From Euprymna scolopes (Eukaryota; Mollusca; Cephalopoda; Sepiida; Sepiolidae): a DNA stretch of 28,198 nucleotides. The translations under genes and the position numbers were made by a program. Under the pieces are notes generated by a model. It worked only from the letters and a program-made list of their open reading frames with translations. It was not told where the DNA came from and made no database searches. Below, piece after piece: positions 10,101-22,100 of this stretch. The stretch's first letter is position 1. Each line of letters begins with the position of its first letter. Location: NCBI GenBank assembly GCA_024364805.1, contig CM044488.1:168001998-168030195 (forward strand), read 5' to 3'.

Positions 10101-13100
10101 CGATTTAATTCTTATGCCTATAAATTCCCATTAATTTTTGTCAAAAACTACTGTCAAAAACAATACAATCTGCAACAGCGGCAACAACTGCAGTCAAGCA
10201 AAAAGAGGGAGCGTTACTGACGGCTATGGCTGGAGATGTTTGAATGATTATTTATAAAAATAAAACTACTTGATCAATTTATGTGATTTTTGGAATATGA
10301 TATTTTACTTTCGTCACGGATATGCACATCATATAGATTTTTCTTTATTTTTGTTTTTTAATACAGGGGAATTCTGGACAAGAACCAGAAAGAGAGAGAA
10401 TTAGAGAGAATTAAAGAGATGAAAAGAACCTTGGTTGCATGTTCTCTGCTCATCAAAAAACTGTATAAACTTGGACACATGTACATAAAATGGGGGTATA
10501 AAAACAAAAGAAATTTTAGAATTTAATTAAAATTTATTAATGAAATTGAATCAAGTGTTTTATTTACTTATGATTTTCTAATCTCATTCTCAAATGTAAC
10601 AAGATTGCCCCGAATGGGGGTGGGATTGGAGTAGGCTGTGATAGTGATGGTGAGGAATACTAATTGCAACAAAAAGTATGCAACGTCAAGTTTTAGAAAT
10701 CAAAAAAAAATGTAGAAATGGAATGTGAAGGCAATATTGTGAGATTTTATAAAATAAGCAAAGGTATGCAGAAACAAAAGATTGAATATAAAAAGAAAAA
10801 TAATTGAATAGCTAGCAAATGGAAAAATATCAAAGCGAATTTTGGAATTATGTGACATGACCGACCCAAAGGGCGGATTGAGCTCCCCAAAAGAGGGAGC
10901 AAAAACTTTAAATTCACTATAGAAAACGGGCAACGTGACTCTTTATTAAATATGGTGCGCCCGGGCAACAGCAAAAATCCCTGCTGAGAGTAAATAATAA
11001 AATAATAAAGGACTTTGTTTTATCCATCAACAACAATGTCATTTTAGAAGGTTGAGTGAAAACATATTCGGTGCAATAAGGAGGAAGCATTACTGATGGC
11101 TATAGCTAGAGATGTATGAATGTGAAGTGTCGATGGTAGACAGCAATTCGGACTGGGACCTTCTTCACTAAATCTCAGCAAAAAAAAAAACAAAAAAACT
11201 TAACACACCCATTTTTGTTTGAACTTTTTTACCAAAAAATACTTGGAAAAAAAAAGACCCTACCAAAAANNNNNNNNNNNNNNNNNNNNNNNNNNNNNNN
11301 NNNNNNNNNNNNNNNNNNNNNNNNNNNNNNNNNNNNNNNNNNNNNNNNNNNNNNNNNNNNNNNNNNNNNNNNNNNNNNNNNNNNNNNNNNNNNNNNNNNN
11401 NNNNNNNNNNNNNNNNNNNNNNNNNNNNNNNNNNNNNNNNNNNNNNNNNNNNNNNNNNNNNNNNNNNNNNNNNNNNNNNNNNNNNNNNNNNNNNNNNNNN
11501 NNNNNNNNNNNNNNNNNNNNNNNNNNNNNNNNNNNNNNNNNNNNNNNNNNNNNNNNNNNNNNNNNNNNNNNNNNNNNNNNNNNNNNNNNNNNNNNNNNNN
11601 NNNNNNNNNNNNNNNNNNNNNNNNNNNNNNNNNNNNNNNNNNNNNNNNNNNNNNNNNNNNNNNNNNNNNNNNNNNNNNNNNNNNNNNNNNNNNNNNNNNN
11701 NNNNNNNNNNNNNNNNNNNNNNNNNNNNNNNNNNNNNNNNNNNNNNNNNNNNNNNNNNNNNNNNNNNNNNNNNNNNNNNNNNNNNNNNNNNNNNNNNNNN
11801 NNNNNNNNNNNNNNNNNNNNNNNNNNNNNNNNNNNNNNNNNNNNNNNNNNNNNNNNNNNNNNNNNNNNNNNNNNNNNNNNNNNNNNNNNNNNNNNNNNNN
11901 NNNNNNNNNNNNNNNNNNNNNNNNNNNNNNNNNNNNNNNNNNNNNNNNNNNNNNNNNNNNNNNNNNNNNNNNNNNNNNNNNNNNNNNNNNNNNNNNNNNN
12001 NNNNNNNNNNNNNNNNNNNNNNNNNNNNNNNNNNNNNNNNNNNNNNNNNNNNNNNNNNNNNNNNNNNNNNNNNNNNNNNNNNNNNNNNNNNNNNNNNNNN
12101 NNNNNNNNNNNNNNNNNNNNNNNNNNNNNNNNNNNNNNNNNNNNNNNNNNNNNNNNNNNNNNNNNNNNNNNNNNNNNNNNNNNNNNNNNNNNNNNNNNNN
12201 NNNNNNNNNNNNNNNNNNNNNNNNNNNNNNNNNNNNACATTCTTAAATAAACAAACTTGTTTGAAAAAAAAAAAAATGTTCCTTTGAACGTTTTCTTCTT
12301 AAAATTATTTATTTGACAAAAAAAGCACTTACAACTTTTTCTTTAAACAGTTAATAAAAATTATAGTAAGTTTTTCTTTTTTTTATGTTTCTACATTTAA
12401 CATTTTGCTATTTTCTTTTATGTAGCGTTGTTATGATTTCATTGATGATGCTCGACATAATCTGACCGTTAACGTCATGCTCCAGGAAAAGCTGAGTGAA
12501 CGGCAAGTTACGTCTGGTTCAAAGGATGCACTAATACCAAATTCCTTATTTTTTATCTTCCCAAAGTAGTCTGCAAGGAAAAGACGCTTCAAGAAATGTG
12601 AGGTGAATTTTCCAATGGAAAGGGTTTTCTTTTAGTCATATATAATGCCCCACCCCCCTATTTACATAAATCTCCAAATTTCTTTGTATAAATCTTCAGA
12701 TCTATGGTCATCGGAAATTTGCAAATCTCAAATATGTTGTCCAGAGATTGAATAACAATAGACACCTCATGTTTTGAATTTAGTTTTTTTTTTTTTTTAA
12801 ATTTAATTTTCACCCCCAAACAAGGCACATTGACACTTTGAAGTAGGAGGCTACTATTGGGGACATAAGTTGCAGGGGTATTTTGAAGGGAGATGAGTAG
12901 AAGGATGTCTGTTCACATTACACTTGAACTTCTGCATGTCAGTACAGTTGGGAAAGCAGAATGCTGGAAGCAAGTTCCAAAGTCTAGCAGTTCTGGGGAA
13001 GAAACCATTGGAGAGAAGGTTTTCTGACACCTAGGGATCTCTACTGTGAAGGGGTGGGATTTAGCTGCTTGTTGGGTTTGTCGGGGGGGGGTGTTCATGT

Positions 13101-16060
13101 CGAGGGGGTACAAGTGCTTGTAGTTCATCAGAGCATTCACCATTAAAGTACTTGTAGAACAGTTTAAAGGAAGTACTTTCGGGTAATGTGTTCTTGGTCA
13201 TTGCTATTGGTGGTAGAGAAGGTTTCTTGTAATTATTGAAGGAAACAAGCTTAGTCTTGGCAGCATTGAATGTGACCAACCATTTTTGTCCCCATTCCAC
13301 TACAGATTGGAGGTCATCCTCTAGTGTTTCTGCCATTTCCTTAGATATGTGTTCATTTGTTTTCCCCTCGTGCCTGTTATAGAGAGAGGTGTCATCAGCA
13401 AATATACCCATCTCAGAGATAATTTTATCAGGCAGGTCATTTATAAATATCAAGAATAATAAAAGTCCAAGGATAGACCACTGAGATACTCCCAAATTTA
13501 TTTCATATTGTTTAGATGTACGACCGTCGAGGACAACCTGGATTTTTCTCTTACTTAAGAAGGATTTAATTACATTATGTATTCTTTCAGTGATACCATA
13601 TGATCTAATTTTCCTTAGAAGACAATCATGCCATACCCTGTCAAAAGCCTTAGATATATCGAGGGCTACCACTCTACCCTTCTGTTTTGTCCAATGAATG
13701 GTATATACATTCAGAGATTACAGTTAGGATATCTGCTGTTGAACGGGCTTGCCTAAATCCATATTGATTGTCGGTCAGAAGTTTAGCAGTTGTAAGGTGA
13801 TGGACTAGAGCTTGATTAATTAAGGACTCAAATATTTTGGTGAAAAGCGGGAGCAATTTACCAAGAATAAGTGTTAAAATGGAATGTATTCTGATCTAGA
13901 AAATGGAAATTATTCCCTCTTTGTCAGGTACATTGCTCATGGAGTGTGAGGACTAAAGGACAAAATAAGAGAAATAAGAATTATGCGGCTGCTGAAAATA
14001 AACCCAAAATCCACTTTTTACTTTCCTTAAATTGTTCTGAACTTGACTAGGATGACTAAGATGTGAAAATCATTTTCATAATGTATATCAACATTTAATT
14101 AACAATTGCAAATTAAGTGATTGAGAAACTTACCCATATGCCCGGCCACACATGCCATAATTACCAGCACCATAACTTCCGCCAATTACTACTGTAATCT
14201 TTGGCACTTTTGCACATGCCACTGCTGTTACCATTTTGGCACCATTCTTGGCAATGCCTCCTGCTTCAGCTTCACTACCCACCATGAAACCTAAAATAAT
14301 TTTTTAAAATTATTCTATTTCAAAAAGTGAAAGATTTGGTTCATAGCATATCTTATTTTGTGGATCATTTTATATCAATGTACAAATTATACATATATAC
14401 TTGTGATTTGTCTTTTTAATAAAATGTCTATTTTTGGTTGTTAGATTGAAAATATTCCATTATGACATATGAAAGAGAAATTTTTCTTTTTGTTTCTTAA
14501 TTTAAAATTCTAATTTTCTTTTTGTATTGTTGGGATAACTTCAATTGTTGATCCATTTTGAAAGTCATTCACCAAACTAAAACATTATTTCCTATGCAGT
14601 TTGCTTTATTTGTTGCTTAAATGAAATTTTGTTTTAGAGTTTGTCTTGATGTGGTTTTAAAAGAATAAATATTAATATATTAAAAGAAATAAGATCTTCT
14701 CTGAGCAACAGAAAAGATTGTGTATAAAATAAACAAAAAAAACTCTTGACTTGACACGCACTTGACCAGTAACGTGAATACAAGTTCAAACAATAATTAA
14801 ATAATTGGAATAAGAGTGACCTACATAACAATCGTTTTCATATTGCTGCTTGGCGAGTCCAAGTAAGAACATGCACACCATATTCTCGGACGCTTCTGCA
14901 CATGTCAATCACAAAGATAATAATTTTAAAAATTACTGAATTTTGCTTTTAATATCAAGAAAAGATCTGAAGGTTAAAAAAAAAAAATCAGTTCTAAAAC
15001 TGAAAACGTTTTGGCCTACCTTAACAGTATCTATAACATATACCATTTGGTGTCATGTAAACAACAATATTCTTAATATGTGTCAATTCAATATGTGCGA
15101 TTACTGATACAACTGCTATTATAAAATTAACTTTGATTGACCGCCAAAGCCTCTTATAGATATGTATAGAAACAAATGCTGAAACAACATAATAAATCTA
15201 ACCTCCTTTTTGATAAACCTAGTTATTTTCCCTTGAGTTATTAAAAGCAGAATTACTTCCCTTGTTTGAAGCCAGCAATTTGATTGAAAAATGGGTGATT
15301 TCACTGATTTTGATGGCAATAAAAATATGGGAGTGTGAAACATTTGTTGATCATCATTCAATCTCGGGTAACGTCGGGTTACCATGCTAGTCATATATAG
15401 GTTTGGCAAAGAAAAACTGTATCTTTTTTTCTAAAAACTGAATGTGTGAGCGTTCGTTTTCCTACAATGCCTGGACAGATGGAACCCCCAACGCTCTACC
15501 AGATGCATCCTGCCAAACATTCATGTACAATATTGAAATCAGCTATTGCTTATGTTGATCCCTGACGGGGCAAAAAAAAATAGATAACTTTGTTTTCAAA
15601 AAAAAAGACAACATTCTTTTTTCTTTGCTAAATGGTAGTGAAATTTCATGTGAAGTATCTTAAACATAAAAAAAAAATGAATGAATGCTACCAAATGACA
15701 AAATTTCATTATTCTCAATGTTTTTCATTTTGATTAATTTTTTGGACAAAGAGCAGCGATCAAAATGATATATAATAAATTAAAACCAACATCGTTTATG
15801 TGCTTCATACGCCACCTACAACCCTGAAAAGTGTTATACATGTGTGTGTATTTGTTTTATGACAATAATAACAAAAAAAAGAAACAGAAAAAACAAAAAC
15901 AAGAAAACTAAACATTTGGGCATCAAAAATCATCACATATAGCTCAGTGATAACATCTACAACTCCAGACAGTTGTGGGTTTGAATCTTGCCATAGTCAG
16001 GCATGCTGATGAGTCTGAATACAGTGAAATATATCTACGTGGATAAGTTTATTTTATCTA

Positions 16061-16106
<46 letters not shown>

Positions 16107-19100
16107 TAGCAGGGAGACAATGTTGCCCAGGATTGAATAAGACTCAATGAATGTTTCAACCTCCCATATTTTATTGTCATCGAAATCTGTCAAATCACTC
16201 ATTTTTCAATCAAATTGATTAATTTCCAAGAGGAAGCTTCACATGCCTCTCCACAGTGACTTAGTTCACAATACGTAGTAGTTTACATTGCACTGTAGAG
16301 AAACTACTGTTGATTTTATATTTTTTATACAATGGCTTGAATCAAAGTTTAAAATGCAATCGTGTAATAATACGTTCAATTGTGCTCTCAACAGAAACAT
16401 TCATTTCAAATGCGCCCCTGTCATATCAAATTTGTTGATTTTATATGCAGGGCCTTTCTGTTTGTGCGGTAATACTTCTCAAATGCACATGAGGTTAGGC
16501 TGTGTAAGGCATTAACTTTCGCCAAAATCGCCTCTTCCTTCTTTCATCGGATTATTTTGATTATTGATACTTATCAAAGACATTCCGACACAAAACCTAT
16601 CTAAGAACACTGCCAGATACATAAAGTACATTTGTGTGAAATTTAAAAAAAAAATCAGTCCAGCCGTTTAGGAGTCCATAGGGAATGAACTCACACACAT
16701 AAAGTTCCTTTTTATATAATAGTTGAGATTGAAATATACATAGATATATATAAACCTGATATCTAGCATGGATTTCAGCTACACAAAATTAACTAAAAAT
16801 GTGCATGTGGAAAGGGTGGAGTATGAAGGTTTCATTTTCATTTTTGCAGTAATTGTAAAATGTATTATTTGATTAACACAAATATTCATGTATTTGTTTC
16901 CATGGTAAAAAACTCTACCTGTGATATTCTGTAAGAATAGTAGGGGAATTCCACGTTGACAGCAAAGTTCAATAAAATGTGTTGCCTGCAGAAAAGCAAA
17001 TTGAAATATAAATTTCGATCAAAGAAAATCAAAATGAGACGGGACATTAAAATATGAACAAAAATTTTGAACAAAAAATCATTTCGTGATGAGGAGAAAT
17101 AAAGAAATGTAGACAAATAAGAAAAGCAAAAAAGAAGGAAAGGGTGAAAAAAAAAGGGTGAAAAAGAAAGAGTGAAAAAGAAAGGGTGAAAAAGGAAGAG
17201 GATGAACAAGTGAAAAGAAAGGAAAGCTGGATCATTTTTGTTTCTCTATTTTATGGCTTATTCATTCATTGTGCATAATTGACGCAATTCAAATTTCTAT
17301 TTCACCATTACTTGGGAAGGGGAAGTTTATAACATTGCTGTCAATATTTTTGGACAAATTTGACCTAATTTGCTCATCCCATAATCGGTTAATTATAACT
17401 ATGCAAATTATGCACTTCCTGACGAAAGGAGAACAAAAGAACAAAATTTAAATCAGAAAAAATAATCCTCTTTTCATGAGTTTTTTTTTTCCCACAGGAA
17501 TCATAATATTTTTTAGTTGATGTTTTGAATGATGTCAACATTTTTTTCATGATGAAATAAGTTTATATTCTAAGAATCAACAATCATAGTCACTGGCAAC
17601 AGATAGATAGTGATGGACTTTTCCTATTAATGAAACGTCCAATCTGTGATAGGTGCACATGACTGGAATATCACATGTAAAGGATTGTCGATGACGTGGT
17701 GATGCTCTTCTTGATTCCTTGGTCTCACATTTCAACTGCAAACTCAATGCTATCATTTACGGAAGTGTCGAAGAATGTTTTCCAAAACAGCAGAAAACAT
17801 TTTAGAAACAAAACTTTTGGAAATAAATTTGTTAACACTTCACAATAATTCACTGATTGGGTTATGTGCTATGTTACAACATTTTATTTTTGGATGATGA
17901 TTATATATCCCATAGATGAATCCTGACAGGTACTACCATAATACTACCATAATGTTGTTTTAAATTGAAACAAACATTGTATGTAGAGACTTGCAAAGAA
18001 AATAAAATTTTAAAACAAACTTTTTATTTTAGTTTCATGTACAAATCACTGACACATATTTTCAGCACGACACAATAGGTTCTCCTTCTTTGTCTTTCCT
18101 GCCAGGTAGTAATACTTTGCTGTTAGCTACAATCCGCTGTTACAGTAATTCTCTCTACAATCCACAAGTCAGTTGACTTACTTTTGAAAGGGGTACAAGT
18201 GTGTTTATCAAGCGTACCTTCTAAATCATCACACATCTTTTTCTTCTTTCTAGTCAGCCAAATTTTGCCTATTGCAGCTGATTGTTTCATTTAGAGAAAA
18301 ATGTTGATGTGCAAAAAAAAAAAAAAAAAAATTTGACCATGTATTTTTTCCTTTTTCTTCTCTTCCTTTTCCTTTGATCTTGATGCCTTAATATGCATTT
18401 TATTTCATGATGTCACACTCATGGCTTAAATACTGACGCAACATTAATTCAGTATGTGAGTTGTCAATATACATAAATGTCCTTGGTGCTTGGTCATTTA
18501 AATGACAGGATCACTGACTACGTTACACTGCCACATTGGGTTAGGATGGACCTAGAAGCAACAGTGACTGAAGTGTATCTTTACTCTCTCCAAATTGGAG
18601 CCTTACCACCTACGACACAATATTTAAAGAAAGAAAAGAAAACGGTTGTTTACCTTGAGAGCAGATTCAGAAAATAAGACACCATTGTTACCCAAGATTC
18701 CAATTGGATATCCCCAAAGACGAGCAAATCCTGCAAATATAAAAAGGGTATGACCTTCAGAGAAGAATTTAAAATGCCATTCCTTTCATTCAAAGAAAAA
18801 ATGCAATTAAAAATGAAAGGAAAGTAATTGGTGGCAGAAAAGGCAGATGGAGTTATACAAAATTGGGATCAAGTAAACATCCAGAGATTACTTTCGAATA
18901 AAAAAAATAAATAAAAGGTCATTTTGTATTTGACCCTCATTATTTTTTTCAATTGTAAACAAATTTATTGTATATACTTAATTGAATAAAAGTGTTTACT
19001 TTATCACCCACCCAACTCCCAGTATTGAATAATATTTTTTCTGCTAATATTTTCTGACAATGTCTGAGCAAGAATCATGAAGTTGGTATTTTGTGATTCC

Positions 19101-22100
19101 AATTCTCATATCCTTCCTATCTGACCTTCAAAAGAAAAGTGAATTTACCTGTTACAACTGATTCTCCGTACATAGCTTTGAACTCATCAAATCGACTTCC
19201 ATCGACTATTCTTGCAATCACCTTTGGGAAATAAACCAAACACAATTATTATTACTTAATATATATATATTAGTAAGGATAAAGTTCGACAGAATGTACA
19301 GACCAAATAAAATGGAACAAAACATATTCCAAAAAATATAAAAGACAAAAATCACAAAAAAAAAACAAAAAAAACGTTATAAACTAATATTTTGCTTCTT
19401 ATGAGTAGAAACTTCCAAAATTCCCTCTCTATTAAAAACAAAAATAAGAAAAATTTATAGGACGAAACAAAGATATCATATTCTAAAAATCACATAAATT
19501 GATCAAGTAGTTTTATTTTTATAAACAAAAACAATTTTTAAGCTATTAATGGGAATTGGTAGGCATTACAACAAAAAATATTGCAAGTTTGAATTATTGT
19601 TGAATTATGTCCCTTGGTTCTTGAAAATAATTTCAAAATGGTGTTGCGAGACAGTCTTCTTTTAATCATACAATTTGCTACTTGATCAGTTTATGTGATT
19701 TTTGGAATAAAATTTTTTATCTTGTAACTAAAATTTTTCTTATCCTATGATACAAACTTTTTGAATTTTTGTTTTTTCATACAGGAGAAATTCAGCAAAA
19801 TTTCTGTAACTTCACATGAATGAAGCAGTGGTATATTTGATACCTGCTTATAAAGAAGAAGATTGAAATATTGAGAGATGATGAAGAGAATGAGATGGGA
19901 AAAAGAAAAGGAGGTTTAGGTAGATCAGTTGAAATATAGTCATCAAAGGAAGGCAATAAGGGTTAAACGTGAGGGGCAAAAATATGAACCATGATTCATA
20001 TCTAGATATTTCAATTGAGAAGAGGGAGTGGAACAGAAAACCATAAACAGAGATGCCAAAGACGAAAGGAAAAGAGAAAGGCAAAATCAGAAGTTTGTGA
20101 AGGAGAAAACTTACAAACTTTGGACAGAAAGGAAGTATGCAAGAGAGGATGGTCTACATTTGGATGTACGAGTTGTGAATTAAAAAGTGAAAAAAATTTC
20201 AAAAACTAATACTGAAATTATTTACTGTTCTTTTAATTGCTTTTATTAAGGAAAAAGATCATCATCTCTTTGCAACTGAGATATCACTTTCCATTGAGCA
20301 ACAACTTAGGTGTCACCAATAAAGATCCACAGCCATTTCTGTCCACACCACAACTATGGCCAATTGTTCAGAATAACTACTCACTGTAGTATTACAATTT
20401 GCCTTCTCACTTGTGTGATTGCATCCAATATACAGACAACATAGATCTAAGCCAAGCCAAATCTAATGGCCAAGAACACATTACCCGAAAGTACTTCCTT
20501 TAAACTCCTCGGCCTAGCGTTTATAGGGAACATGAACTGGAATAGATACATTGAGAGCATTGCCAAGGCTGCTGTGAAGAAGGTGGGCTCTCTCTACCAT
20601 ACTAGAAAACTACTTACGCCTGAAAGTACCCTGTACCTCTATAAGGCCACCATTTGTCCATGTATGGAGTATTGTTGTCACATTTGGGCTGGTGCATCTG
20701 CTACTTGTCTCTCACTCCTGGACAGGGTTTAAAAGAGAGTCGGCAACCTGATAGGTCCTGAACTATCAACTAAGCTTCAGCCTCTGTCCCATCGATGAAA
20801 TGTTGCATCCCTCTGCCTATTCTACAAGTATTTTAATGGTGAATGCTCTGACGAACTACAAGCACTTATACCCTCTCGATGTGAATACACCCGACAAACC
20901 CAACAAGCAGCTAAATCCCACCCCTTCACAGTAGAGATCCCTAGGTGTAAGAAAGCTTTTTACTCCAATAGTTTCTTCCCCAGAACTGCTAGACTTTGGA
21001 ACTCGCTTCTGGCATTCTGCTTTCCCAACTGTACTGACATGCAGAAGTTCAAGTGTAATGTGAACAGACATCTTGCTACTCATCTCCCTTCATAATACCC
21101 CTGCAACTTATGTCCCCGATAGCAGCCCCCTACTTTAAAGTGGCACTGTGCCTTATTTGAGGTGAAAATTGAATAAAAAATTTTTTTTTCTCAACTCAAT
21201 TGAGTAGAAACTGATTATGTTTCCTTGTTTTACCGCCATGTTGATTTTACTGGTTGTTTCTTTAAGTTATTTCAGAAATCAATTTATTTATTTATTTTTT
21301 TTTTTACATGGACGTCACCACTTATCAAAGCCCGGAAGCCGGGAATAAGGATTATTGCGTGTACAGTAATCAATGAGATTTTGCTCTGAAATATCTGCTG
21401 CTCAACTTTGTCTTGTAAAAAAGTTTCATGTAATTTTTGATCAAACTAAAACATTTTCACAATAATGAATTAAAAAAAAAAAAAAATTGGAATCTACAAA
21501 CCTCTCGGACATCAAACGTTTTCTTCAGATTGTCTCCAACAATTCCATAGAGTTCATCTAATGGATGAATAGGTTCATCAACTTCTTTAATTGTAACCTG
21601 GAAACAATTTATTTTAGTTTATTCAATATGAACATATAAAAACTTGCAAATATACATTTTGATTTATATAGAACAAGAATAAATAATAATGTAAACGTTT
21701 TAATCCACGGAAGTATTTGAATATATTCTTGGATAGTGTTATACACTTATGCAATGAAGCAATCGAATACAAATTCAAATGCTTTATTATAAATTAAAAA
21801 TAGAAATGGAATAAAATAATATGTACATTTAATAAAGATGTTTTAATTTGAATGGATTTTTTTAGGGAAGCAATGCTTATCTGGCTTGTTAGAATATATA
21901 CCAGTGATTATATAAATAAAGGAATTGAGTTATTAAACAAACAAAAACAAAAAACAAAACGATTTTATGTTTTTGTTCCTTATAAACTGTCCTTGCTCAA
22001 CTCTTAAATGACTTAGAACTTTTGTATAAATACAGGTGAATATATCTAATATCTTAAAAAGTCATTTTAAAATGGCTTCAGAAAGAAATGATATCTTTTT

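Noticed and set aside
10425-10500. Working alternative (mutually exclusive) MCCC2 exon
   Set aside because: The acceptor AG is lost, conserved MGGEQAA residues are changed (MSREHAT), and the donor half is missing.
11215-12250. Long apparent reading frames on both strands
   Set aside because: They consist almost wholly of undetermined bases in the assembly gap.
15119-15409. 96-codon minus-strand frame as a gene
   Set aside because: It overlaps a repeat whose second copy lies at 16106, and the translation has no family resemblance.
15937-16012. Functional tRNA gene
   Set aside because: A and B boxes are present but the acceptor stem does not close and a non-tRNA tail follows, so SINE is the better call.
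17047-17235. Phe/Ser-rich minus-strand frames
   Set aside because: They are the translation of a purine-rich minisatellite.
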